Assembly: GCA_025769875.1 (NCBI GenBank)
Contig: JAGFNK010000763.1
Span: forward strand, 1-22,651
Reading direction: 5' to 3'
DNA length: 22,651 nt
DNA from: Russula earlei
Taxonomy: Eukaryota; Basidiomycota; Agaricomycetes; Russulales; Russulaceae
The stretch's first letter is position 1. The number at the start of each line of letters is the position of its first letter. The notes under the pieces were generated by a model, which did not search any database, was not told the origin of the DNA, and was given only the letters and a program-made list of their open reading frames with translations. The translations under genes and the position numbers were made by a program. Of this stretch, positions 8,935 to 18,311 are shown one piece after another.

Positions 8935-9332
8935 TGTCACAAGTACTGGTACTTCAGACCAGACCGGCAACCAGATCAGCCTTCCCAGACAAGCCTCACG
9001 TTTCCCACACATCTTCATGACTCACTCTGCCTTGCATGTACCATTAGTTTCCAGCATGTTCCAGTACGATTGCCTCACCCCTACCTCATGCATGCTATTT
9101 GATATAGTAGTACTTGACTATATAAACCTGTCAGTTGAAGAGAACAAGCCTTAAGCTTGTTCTCCTGTGAAATATCACTGGTTATAGCTTCAGGACTGTA
9201 GGCTTGCAGGGAATCAAGCATTCACCTCAAAAACTCTCTCATCTCTTTAAGTCTTCAGATGCAAAGACTTATTAGTAACTTTTCCTCTCCGTGGTACACA
9301 ATTGCCTTGGCATTGTTGTCACTGAGGACCCG

Positions 9333-9812
9333 TGTTGAAGATAGGTGCAGTATGTGTGATTAGATAGCAGCAGATGATAAGATCGCAGGCTGATCTATCA
9401 GACAATAGTTCAGTTTGGTTGACACAAAACTCATATAAATAATGTACCTATCAGACAATAGCTACAACGCGTCATCAGTACTGTGAGATAAGATATCATA
9501 GTGTAAATACTCACTTCAGTTTGGTTGACACAAAACTGAAGTGATCTATGTACTTTGTGGCATTCTTAAGTACCTGAGACCACCACTGGATGCAGTACAG
9601 TTAACTACTATCACAGATCACTAAGTAAGTCCGAGGATCAGTTGTAAGTAGCTACCAATTGTCCTAAATCACTCTATCAGTGTAACTAACGTGTGCTGCA
9701 GCGTATGAGCTGAGCCAGTGATGCCTGGTCCAGGTGATCCAACGCGTCAATGCATCCAAGTTGTGATCATATCACAACGCACCTGAGACTCTGAGCAGTG
9801 CAGATCTCAACA
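9333..9812 (-). repeat. Copia 3' LTR
   Basis: 480 bases with TGTTGA...TCAACA ends. Hand alignment to 14678-15157 gives 17 differences and no gaps; 15 are at CpG sites. It contains two identical 23-base repeats at 9409-9431 and 9515-9537. The second forms an 11-bp hairpin stem (9512-9522 with 9533-9543). Confidence 0.95.
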
Positions 9813-9820
9813 TCCCCCCA
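9813..9820 (-). other. Copia polypurine tract
   Basis: TGGGGGGA on the minus strand directly precedes the TGTTGA start of the 3' LTR. Confidence 0.75.
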
Positions 9821-9845
9821 TGATTAAGACAGTCGGTAGATTAGA

Positions 9846-10454
9846 TCAATTAAGACCCAACCCATCGACGAAGGTCTGGAGCAGCGCGTGAGCATGCGGC
9901 TTGGTGAGACCATCTGCAAGCATCTCTCCTGTGGGAGTACAGATAAGTGTGATCAGTCCGTCCTCAATGTATTGGCAGATGGCATGATGCTTGATAGGGA
10001 TATGCTTCAACCATCTTCTGGTGACTGGGTTGAGCGTGAGGTCAACAGCACCTTTGTTATCACCATGAAGTGGAATCAGATCGGAGATCTGATAGCCAAT
10101 CTCAGAGAAGGAGCTCCAATACCATGCAGCTTGATTAGCTGCATTGGCTAAGGCCATATATTCGGCTTGAGTGGCACTTTGGGCAACAGTCTTCTGTTTG
10201 CATGAGGTCCAGGAGATCACAGCACTGGAAAGTAGGAAGACATAGCCCAAGGTGGAACAGTAGTCATCTGAATTGTCTCTGAGGCTAGAGTTGGAGTACC
10301 CGTGTAATCTGGTATCACGTGCACCATCATAATGCAGCTTTAGATCTGAAGTGCTGTTAAGATAAGATAGTACATATTTGGCAAGGCATAGATGATGTGA
10401 TGAGGGATTGGATGAGTATTGGGTGAGTCAAGAGACTGCAAATGATATATCTGG
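9846..10454 (-). pseudogene. Copia RNase H
   Basis: Reading down from 10454, the frame contains PDISFAVS, then the start of RNase H with GYSNSSL, where copia elements have GYSD. The Asp codon is AAC at 10290-10292 in a C-GAC context. Further on are QSATQAEYMAL (catalytic Glu) and a DNKGAVDL segment. The frame ends at a genuine-looking stop at 9846, after GLGLN, 26 bases before the polypurine tract. Two TGA codons (before PDI, after AVS) fit decayed CGA. Confidence 0.85.
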
Positions 10455-11577
10455 TCATGTCCCGATCTGCACATAGAGAAGGCTGCCAATGATGCATTGA
10501 AAATACTTTATTCCATCAGGCGTTGCCTCCCTGGAGTGCTTGACCAAGTGGACATCTGCCCCAGAGGGCAGCGGAGTGCGGACCGGATTGGAATCCGCCA
10601 TCCTGAAGCAATTGACAATCTCTGAGATGTACCTAGATTGATCAATGTCTACACACTTAGCCAAGCGATCACATGTAACATGAATCCCAAGATAGGAGTC
10701 GATCTCACCTAGATCAGTCATCTCATAGAGCGTGGACAATGAATTCTTAATGTCTGCAATCAGTGAGAGTGAATTGCCTAAGATGGTGACATCATCGACA
10801 TAGAGGATAATGATTATGGTTCCCCCTGCATCTTGGCAATGATAAACCCCAGCATCTGAGTGTGTGCATGTGAAGCCGAGCCCAGTGAGAACTCCATGAA
10901 ACTGCAATTTCCATGTGCATCAGGCTTGTTTGAGGCCGTAGAGAGCCTTCTTTAACCGACAGACTTTGTCTTTTTGGTCCGGAGTGATGAAACCTTGTGG
11001 TTTCTCCATGTAGATCTCTTCCTTCAGTGTGCCATTAAGGAATGCCAACTTGACGTCCATTTGATGTATCTCCCAATCCTCTAGCGCAGCCAACACTAGG
11101 AGCAGTCTCAAAGACTCAAATCTGGCAACTGGTGAGAAAGTTTCATCATAATCAATCCTCTCCACTTGGGTGAACCCCTTTGCAACTAAACACACATGAA
11201 ATCTACCATCAGATTTGCATGCAAACACCCATCGAGATCACATGGCCTTATGGCCCAGCGGCAGATCTACAAGCTCCCAGGTACCATTCTTAGCGAGTGC
11301 ATCAATTTCATATTGACACACAGCTCTCCATTGATCAGCAGAGTCCGAGGACATTGCTTCCCAAAATGTAGCCAGAGTGATCGCCTCTGCCATCACTAAT
11401 AGTGCCATATGTGATAGGCGCCCCCCCACATTTGTGTTAGAAGTGAGAAATCTAGGATTAGGACATGTATTAGGGCGAAGATGCCTAGGTGAGGGCAGAC
11501 ACAGTGGGCCAAAGGATGGTCCCAGCAATGCTGAGTGAGGCTGGCACAAGCGGACTTGGCGCACAGGCTGAATGTGG
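10455..11577 (-). pseudogene. Copia reverse transcriptase
   Basis: The segment begins with the integrase-RT linker just past the family-S LTR. RT follows: WVFACKSDGRFHV, GFTQVERIDYDETFSPVARF, the catalytic Asp motif in MDVKLAFLNG (usually MDVKSAFLNG), KALYGLKQ, and the YVDD box in ILYVDDVTILG. Two TGA codons interrupt it (near 11238, before SRWVF; near 10920, after KQA). The conserved acidic residues of RT are present. Confidence 0.9.
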
Positions 11578-11582
11578 TGTGG

Positions 11583-12117
11583 TGTTAGGATTCTTGTGTC
11601 TCCTCATTCTTGTCTGCTTACCTATGCTCTGGTGACTCATTTGTGTTTACTCATCTGGCTTAGTGATCACTTATTGATCTGCTTACTGATTGGTTGGTAA
11701 TGGCTTACTCACTACTTACTGATTGATGACAGATACTAGGAAGGAATGACTCATGCATGAGTCATTTCTTACATTTTTGAATTGCGCCCTATGTATTTGG
11801 ATACTACTGGTTCTCAGCTATGTGCACCTCAAGTTTTGTACAAATCAGATCAGTAGTTGTGGAGATATCGTATAAATAGTCTGTGGTACTGTGAAGTTGA
11901 GCCTTACGCTCAACTTACTCTTTTCAAAACAAGAACCATTCATCTTGTTAAAACTCTCTGCACAGTCTATAGGAGAACTCCAAGTGGAAGAGGCCCCTCT
12001 CTTCTCTTACATCTATTCTTCCTGAGATAATATCAAAGGGATCAAAGTTTAGTGCTTGAACTAAATCAAGCAACTCTTCCACTAAGAGTCAGCGATAAGA
12101 TCAATCTGATCTTAACA
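11583..12117 (+). mobile_element. Solo LTR, family S, copy 2, inside copia
   Basis: 535 bases with the same TGTTAGG...CTTAACA ends and motif order as 8049-8594, with TATAAATA at 11871-11878. The flanks are TGTGG (11578-11582) and TGCAG (12118-12122). These are imperfect, but removing the LTR and one 5-base flank rejoins the copia frame. The two flank differences are both transitions. Confidence 0.85.
11747..11764 (+). promoter_or_regulatory. Perfect palindrome of two TGACTCA sites, LTR S copy 2
   Basis: TGACTCATGCATGAGTCA is a perfect 18-base palindrome, about 107 bases before TATAAATA. It corresponds to 8227-8244. Confidence 0.45.
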
Positions 12118-12122
12118 TGCAG

Positions 12123-13052
12123 CGGAGTATGTGGAACAGGCTGAGTGGGAGGGGTAAGGTAAAGTGAATTAGGTGTATTGGGATCTAGTTGGGTTTCTGG
12201 AGGTGCAGGACTAAGTCTGCAGCCATGCAGTTCGTGTGGAAGTGGGGCAGTGAAAGAAACCAGTCCCATGAAGACCAAGGGTTGTGCAGGAGGAGGAATG
12301 TCAGTAAGTTCTCCCCTAGCAGGCAGTATGCGCTCATCGAAAGTGACATCTCACAATAAGAACAGCTTTCGGGTGGATTGATTCCAGAGTCGGTAACCCT
12401 TAGATCCAAACTTGTACCCAATGAAAATCATCTCAACCGATCTTGGATCGAGCGACTTCTGTTTATTAGCAGGTGTGTGTACATACACCTTACATCCAAA
12501 GACATGGAAATAGGAAATGTCCGGAACTTGTCTGTCCATCCAGACTGAGTGAGGTGTGTTCCAATGGAGAACGCGTGTAGGAGTGCAATTGTAGATATGG
12601 ACTGCTGCATCAGTAGCAAGCTCCCAGAACCCCAGAGTAAGACCAGCGCCACATAGCATAGTGCGCATCTTGTCTTTGAGGGTCCGGTTCCATCTCTCTG
12701 CTACACCATTCTGCTGTGGTGACCCTGGCATTGTCAATATATGCTCAATTCTTTTTTGATCTAAGACCAATCTGAGGGCACCAGACAAGTACTCCCCTCC
12801 GCGATCTGAGTGTAGTGCTTTGATCTTATCATTGGTCTGGTTTTCTGACCACACGAGATACTTTTTAAATGCATCAGCACACTGATCTTTAGTTTTGAGG
12901 AAGTACACTACCCCATAATGGGAGTAGTTGTCGATAAATGTTGCCCAATAAGTTGTGCCTCAGATAGACTGGGTCTGCATCAGACCGGCTAAGTCAGTAT
13001 GCATGATCTGTAGACGCCGATCCAATTGCTTAGGTGAAGCCAGGAAAGGAAG
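12123..13052 (-). pseudogene. Copia integrase core and linker
   Basis: The frame is continuous from the GAG-pre-integrase part. The first Asp is in MHTDLAG (near 12993), the second in HSDRGGEY (near 12808), and the Glu in NGVAERWNRT (near 12700). Then come FGCKVYVH and IGYKFGSKGYRLW, typical of the copia integrase C-terminal part, and a Pro-rich linker interrupted by the family-S LTR. TGA codons after KQM, QSI and LFLL fit decayed CGA; otherwise the DDE residues survive. Confidence 0.9.
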
Positions 13053-13332
13053 TCACATCTGTTTGCTGAGTTCACACCCAGGGCAAGGTGACTGATCACA
13101 ATCTGCTGAACTAAGCAAGATTCCCTTGATGGAATGAGCATATTTGATTAGCGCATGTGAGGACATATGTCCCATGTGCTGATGCCAGATGTTGAGCAGT
13201 AGCATCCCTGCTTGGGTGTGTAGGGCCGGAGATGAGAAGTCAATATAGAATAGGTCATCCTCCAGGTATCCTTGTGCGACTTTCCAATCTTTGTAGTAGA
13301 TTTGGCATCCGTTCTGAGTAAAAGTGAAATGT
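13053..13332 (-). pseudogene. Copia GAG-pre-integrase domain
   Basis: Second frame after the G8 run. It reads HFTFTQNGCQIYY and LFYID, then the HHCC zinc site: WHQHMGHMSSHALIK with a paired CPGC downstream. This domain precedes the integrase core in Ty1/copia polyproteins. Confidence 0.85.
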
Positions 13333-13340
13333 CCCCCCCC

Positions 13341-14436
13341 TCCAGAGCAACACACTGACTGAGAAGTAACGCACGTCGGCTTCTGGAACATGCATGACAT
13401 TGGTGAGGGTTAATGGAAGCTTCCCAATTCCTCTGGACAGTAGGAGGGATATAGATCTGGTCCCAATCTGCTTGATGATAGTGTGACCTCCGAGGTTAAC
13501 TGATCCAGTGGCCGGAGCATAGGTGATGAAGTCGGTCCAGAATGGACTGATGTGATGGGTAGCTCCTGAGTCAATCATCCAGCGCAATCTAGTTGCTGAG
13601 TAAAGGGAAATGCGAATGTCATTTTCATCATCCGAGATCTCTGTAATAGTAGCAGTAGTCTCTACTATGTGCATGTTGACCTTTCTGTTAGTGTCCACAC
13701 CAGACTCTCTCTCTTTCTTCACCTTCTCCTCCTCATCCTTTTTCTTCTTCTGGCACTCAGGACTCTTGTGACCAGCTTTCTTGCAATAATAACATTTTAT
13801 TTTGTTCTTATCATCCTGTTTCTTGACCAGAACAACTTTGTTAAGGGAAGCGGAGGAGCTGGCCCGACAACTCTCTTCATTGAGAATGTGCTCCTGAATG
13901 GCTTTCAGGGAAAGCTTGTTTGGAAGATTAGAGCTGAGGATAGCTTGCATGAGACCAGAGTAGGAGCTGGGTAGTGCCTGAATTAGAGTGAGACTGAATT
14001 GGAGATCGGTGATGGGCATGTCATTGTTCTGAAGATTGATCCTAGTATCATTCAATTTCTGTAGTTGTGGGAACATCAGGCTGGTGTCATCTAGATCAAA
14101 ACGTGTGAGGGCAGTCCAAGAGTTATGTAGAGACATAGATCCAATGCCAATGCAAGTAATCTTAAGTTGTTCCCACTTGAGTTTACAGGTGCTAAACTTG
14201 GTGTTATTGCTTATCTCTGCATATATGTCTTTCTGGAGATGGAGCTGGAAGATGCCTAACAGTATGTCTTCTTCAACGTCCCAAGTGCTATCTCCAGAGG
14301 GCTTTGTATCAATAAGATGATGCCGGAAACCATCCATTTGGGTAATGGCCTCAAAGCAAAATGACCAAGTAGTCCAATTTGATGGATCTAAGATCTCCAG
14401 GGGTGTTCCCAAAGGGATAGTGAATATGGGTGCCAT
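13341..14436 (-). pseudogene. Copia gag and protease
   Basis: The polyprotein start ATG is at 14436, 241 bases past the 5' LTR. The gag domain covers roughly residues 1-200 (opening MAPIFTIPLGTPLEIL, with NWTTWSFCFEA). A CCHC knuckle CYYCKKAGHKSPEC lies near residues 215-230, and a Lys/Glu-rich stretch follows. The retropepsin active site is WMIDSGATHHISP near residue 285-297. The frame stays open to a run of eight G (13333-13340), where a shift separates it from the GAG-pre-integrase frame. Confidence 0.9.
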
Positions 14437-14665
14437 ATGATGTAATAAGGTGAATTGCCAATCCGGACCAGTGGAGCAATTATAGCTGGATCAATTAGAG
14501 ATCAAATCAGTATCTTTGACGCATGATGTAACTGCGCGCATGTCAATCCTTTGGTTCCAGGGACCAAGGGAGTAAGATGTCGTCTGATAACAGAGGTTTG
14601 TGGGGAAGGGAGGTGTTATAGGAATAAACATGTGTGGTGATCTCTGTGGATTTTAGATATGGGCA

Positions 14666-14677
14666 GGGCCCATAACC
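14666..14677 (-). other. Copia primer-binding site
   Basis: GGTTATGGGCCC directly follows the CAACA end of the 5' LTR on the minus strand. It resembles the copia-type site primed by an internal fragment of initiator tRNA-Met (family knowledge). Confidence 0.65.
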
Positions 14678-15157
14678 TGTTGAAGATAGGCACAGTATGT
14701 GTGATTAGATAGCAGCAGATGATGAGATCACAGGCCGATCTATCAGACAATAGTTCAGTTTGGTTGACACAAAACTCATATAAATAATGTACCTATCAGA
14801 CAATAGCTACAACATGTCATCAGTACTGTGAGATAAGATATCATAGTGTAAATACTCACTTCAGTTTGGTTGACACAAAACTGAAGTGATCTACGTACTT
14901 TGTGGCATTCTTAAGTACCTGAGACCACCACTGGATGCAGTACAGTTAACTACTGTCACAGATCACTAAGTAAGTCCAAGGATCAGTTGTAAGTAGCTAC
15001 CAATTGTCCTAAATCACTCTATCAGTGTAACTAACGCATGCTGCAGCATATGAGCTGAGCCAGTGATGCCTGGTCCAGGTGATCCAACACGTCAACACAT
15101 CCGAGTTGTGATCATATCACAACGCACCTGAGACTCTGAGCAGTGCAGATCTCAACA
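14678..15157 (-). repeat. Copia 5' LTR
   Basis: 480 bases, gap-free partner of 9333-9812. It contains the same paired 23-base repeats and hairpin. Confidence 0.95.
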
Positions 15158-15255
15158 CCCCAACTTTCGTGAGAACTCTCATTCTCACTCGACTCAGTTC
15201 GCAACATCTCACGTGTGAAACGATTTGTCAGTGACACTGCCCCCAGTCGGTGACA

Positions 15256-16600
15256 GACCTTGACTGGATCCATGGTTATTTTTCCTTCACCAATAATTAC
15301 TCCCAGATATTCAACCTTTGTCTTGTGGAATTGACATTTTTTTGGCTTAAGGTATAGGTCATGTTGTTTCAAATATGTTCAACCTTGGACTTATGTTCTT
15401 TTTCATCATTTTGCATGGCAATGATAATATCATCCATGTAGATTTTAAGCCATCCTTGGGCGAGTTCCTCTTGAAAAATGTTGTCCATCATGGTTTGGAA
15501 GGTTGCTGGGGAGTTGGTTAATCCAAAGAACATTACTGTTGGTTTGAATAGTCCATCACTGGTTTTGAAAGCTGCTTTCCATTCATCTCCTTCCTTGATC
15601 CTAATGTTGTTATAATCCCACCTGATGTCAAATTTAGTAAAGAGCTCTTTGCCTGCTAGGGCATGTATTGATTCTGGGATTAAGGGGAGTGGGTAGACAT
15701 TAGGTATTGTCCATTTATTCAGGTTTCTGTAATCTTGCACCAGTCGAAACTTTCCATCTTTCTTTTTAATTAGAAAGAAGCCACTTGCGTATGATGAGTT
15801 GGATCTTCTAATTCATTTCAGCCATAGGTTTTGTTCAAGGAATTTCCCTTGTTCCTCTTTTTCCTTAGGGGAGAGAGGATAAACTCTACAGTTGATCATT
15901 GTAGGAGCATCCGGTTTGAGATCAATGGCATGGTCCCATTTTCTAGGTCCAGGGAATCTTTCCAATTCTTGTTCCATGAAGACTTGACCATATGCATGAT
16001 ATTGAGGGGGAACTATCTGTTGCCAGGTTAGTTATTCTGTCTTGATTTGTGATTCAGCCAGTTGTTGGGCAATCGTCGTCTTTCATAGTTGGGTTTGCAT
16101 CCAAAGTTCATCACCTTCTTCCCATTTGGTGAGATTTTTTATGTAATCTGGTACATCTTGATCTCCAGATAGGACTATCCTTCCCATCAGTGTTCCCTTA
16201 GTCCAGTTTATCTTGGGGTTTGTTGATTCGAGGAAGGGGTATCCTAGGATTAAATTGTCTTGTCCGATGTCTGCTACAAGGAATTGGTGTTTGTTTTTCT
16301 GTCCCAGTGATTGCAGTTCTAGGTCTACCACTTGGGTGATCTTTCCCAAGCAATTAGGGGTATTGTCAACATTTTTTACTACTCTGGGTGTTGATAAGTT
16401 TCGTGTTTTTAGTCAAAGTTCTTGGGTTAACTTTGGGGAGATGAAACACTCGGTTGTTCCACTGTCAATCAATGCATCCTTCCTTTTGGCTTTTGAGGTC
16501 CCAGTGTATATTGTCAAATTGACCTGCATTGACTTTCTAGCAGCTTTGTATACATTGGTGATACCTAAGGCCTGAGCGATCACCATTATGCTCAGGCGTC
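15256..16600 (-). pseudogene. Backbone gypsy protease and reverse transcriptase (N-terminal part)
   Basis: The frame entered by a -1 shift from gag reads IAQALGITNVYKAARKSM, then the retropepsin site DALIDSGTTECFI (near 16470). The RT fingers and palm follow: SSYASGFFLIKKKDGKFR, VQDYRNLNKWTIPNVYPLP, the catalytic Asp in TKFDIRWDYNNIRI, MFFGLTNSPATFQ, and YMDD in KIYMDDIIIA (near 15435). The palm end YLKPKKCQF...VEYLGVIIGEGKI stops at DPVKV, where the solo LTR inserted at the GACCT target. TGA codons after QEL, TQL and WLK and one TAA after KTE interrupt it, and a one-base loss in a T-run lies near 15370. Confidence 0.9.
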
Positions 16601-17290
16601 CAAAAAATCCTTTTCTCTATCTTCCTCAGTTTCTCTGGTCAGCATCTTGATAAACTTCTCTCTTTCCTCTTTAGAGAGAGCTTTAGCAGCTTTTGCAACT
16701 TTAGCAGTTGCACTTTCTTCCACGATTTTGACAACAGAGGATTCAGATGTGGTAGTGGTTACTTCTGTGGCATGCATGCGTGTCATCTCACATTTCAGTT
16801 TCGTGGGGATGTCTCTCACAAGATGTCCTTGTTTCAAACAATGGAAGCATCTGCCCTCGGCATGATGTTTTACTTTATTGGCTTTGGTGATGGCTTTGCA
16901 TGCAGCACCGGCACTGGTGTCCATTGCATTTGGGTCGCACAGTGGGAGACAAGTGCGGGGAGCGGTGGCATTGTTGGTGGCATTGTCGCGTGTGCCCCAG
17001 GTAGAGAGACAGGCCCAGGGGTGATTTGGATTTGCATTGCAGTTGTGCATATTGGTGTGATCCATGAGGACCATGCATTTATGCATCCAGATTCTGTGTT
17101 GCTTTTGCGCACCAGAAATCCATTCCTGGAATGTGATAGGATCTTCCTGGCTAATGATTGCTTTGACTAAAGGCTTGGGGAGGCCACTTGCAAAGAGGCA
17201 CATGACCATCAGGTCATCCATGTGTAGTGATCCGCATTGTGCCAATATTTTGAAATTGGCTATGTACTCATCCAAATTATTTTCTTTCAT
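16592..17290 (-). pseudogene. Backbone gypsy gag, N-terminally truncated
   Basis: The reading begins mid-domain at MKENNLDEYIANFKIL. This aligns with MKDSLDDYISTFEQLL of the gag at 18597-19157, so about the first hundred residues are missing. It continues with a capsid-type helical region, a DPNAMDTSAGA linker, and a CCHC knuckle CFHCLKQGHLVRDI whose last Cys is replaced by Ile (near 16815). An Ala/Lys/Glu-rich tail ends at TGA 16592-16594. The ATG at 17290 is unlikely to be the original start. Gag would coat element RNA in virus-like particles (family role). Confidence 0.8.
16601..16607 (-). promoter_or_regulatory. Possible -1 ribosomal frameshift heptamer at the gag-pol border
   Basis: On the minus strand the gag codons GAT TTT TTG give the zero-frame heptamer T TTT TTG, an X XXY YYZ slippery pattern. 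A -1 slip here would leave gag two codons before its TGA and enter the protease/RT frame, which is open through this point. Confidence 0.35.
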
Positions 17291-18310
17291 TTTGCTCCGC
17301 TGTCTAGGAGCGCTTGGCCAGTCTTTCCATTTGTTGTGATCATAAAGGGAACTTTCATTGAGTTTTCTTTATGTTGGACTGGCACGGTAACTAGCCGTGT
17401 CAGTTCACAAGCAGAAAGCAAGTCGATGATAGAGAGGTGTTCAAGAAACGGGCTGGTTCCCGTGTATAATGAGTAAGGATCCCTGCAGCGGTCAAAGTGT
17501 TTTATGCTAAACAGGTTATGGCCAATAGACCCTTCCTAGTACGACTTGGTCCATTGAGAAGCTAGGGTAAGTTTGTAATGTAATAGACTAGGGCTGGTTC
17601 CACTAGCTATATGCGTTCAAGTCCATAGGGGACCTTGAACAACGCAGAGAGAGTAGAGGAAGGTAGGTCTTAAAGGAGGAGAGCTCTTCTCAGGAGAGTG
17701 AAGAGAGACTCTTAGGGAAGGAAGGGAAAGGCGAAGAGTAGATGGTGGATGGTGTGTTGAGAGTTGATGAAATGGAGAGGTAGTTGTGGGTTAAGTTTGT
17801 GAGAGTGAAGTGGGTTGCAGGTGAATATGTTTGGACAAGAGTAGGTTGGATTCTACAAGAGACCAAGCTTAGGGCTTTGGTCACAAAGTACTGAGCTTAT
17901 ATATACAGGAGAAGCGCAGCAATAGCTGCGCTTTGACTGTGCTACTAGTATAGTAGGAGTCATAATAAGTAGGAGTCATAGGAATGAGGCCACGAATGAG
18001 TCAGAACCAAGTAACTGTGCTGCACAGTAGGTGCGCAGCATTGCACAGTCGAAACTAAGAAGTGAACATAAATGGAAAGAGAACCAAACAAAGGGAAAGT
18101 AACAGCAATCCAGTGTTACCTGGACGTGTATGGATCACATGATAACACAGAAAGGATCACAAGACGTAAGAGATCACAAGACCAGTAAGTAAAGGGACGT
18201 ACGCAAGCAAGCAGTCCATAGCAAAAGGTAAGAAGTAAATGTAAAAGGAAACTGGTGTGACATGGACAATGGTATCTATTTGGGCCTTAGTACCAACTGT
18301 TGTACCTTGG
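17291..18310 (-). repeat. LTR/leader fragment of a third element between the two gypsy units
   Basis: No supported gene. On the minus strand a TATA box (TATATATAAG) lies at 17896-17905, followed by a pyrimidine-rich leader with a short ORF (17884-17690). GGAACCAGCCC occurs twice (near 17450-17460 and 17590-17600). A short reading at 17400-17299 includes TTNGKTGQALLDSGAK, like a retropepsin active-site region, and hits a stop at the gag border. I infer LTR plus leader plus a small pol scrap of another gypsy; the ends are not defined. Confidence 0.4.
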
Positions 18311-18311
18311 C

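Larger units (their letters stand above)
9333..15157 (-). mobile_element. Full-length Ty1/copia element, 5.8 kb, decayed
   Basis: It has two 480-bp LTRs, a primer-binding site after the right LTR, and a polyprotein in copia order (gag, protease, integrase, RT, RNase H) on the minus strand. A G-rich polypurine tract precedes the left LTR. It sits inside a solo LTR; aligning that LTR with its intact relative places the empty site at GAGGACCC/AACTTTCG. The flanks are CCCG and CCCC, so no clean target duplication remains. It holds a family-S solo LTR. Confidence 0.9.
8935..15255 (+). mobile_element. Solo LTR of the backbone's LTR family, split by a copia element
   Basis: The outer parts 8935-9332 and 15158-15255 together form an LTR with ends TGTCACAAG...GGTGACA and the 5-base target duplication GACCT (8930-8934, 15256-15260). 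Without the copia element it is about 492-496 bases, against 493 for its relative at 598-1090. TATATAAA lies at 9119-9126 (plus) and the conserved hairpin at 9141-9163. It inserted into the RT gene of the backbone in the opposite sense. Confidence 0.85.
598..17290 (-). mobile_element. Backbone Ty3/gypsy chromovirus, 5'-truncated and split by five insertions
   Basis: A single minus-strand gypsy element can be followed through gag, protease, RT, RNase H, integrase, chromodomain, an extra ORF, polypurine tract and 3' LTR. Subtracting the inserts and one target copy each leaves about 5.8 kb. Four junctions support continuity. At 8930-8934/15256-15260 (GACCT), 8044-8048/8595-8599 (CTTGA) and 5258-5259/7878-7879 (TA), removal rejoins one pol reading frame. 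At 2012-2016/2547-2551 (GTTGG), removal rejoins ORF3 sequence. The 5' LTR and the N-terminal part of gag are absent. Copy-inactivating TGA codons are scattered throughout. Confidence 0.85.

Noticed and set aside
9846..14436. Plus-strand ORFs antisense to copia and gypsy pol (for example 13669-13974, 16772-17170)
   Set aside because: They are mirror frames of recognisable minus-strand retroelement proteins.
9328..15162. Target duplication around the copia element
   Set aside because: The flanks are ACCCG and CCCCA; only a weak CCCG/CCCC match remains. The insertion site is supported by alignment to the intact LTR relative instead.
18280..18310. Primer-binding-site-like TTGGTACTAAGGCCC on the minus strand
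   Set aside because: It directly follows the end of a gag reading frame rather than an LTR end, so the position does not fit a primer site.
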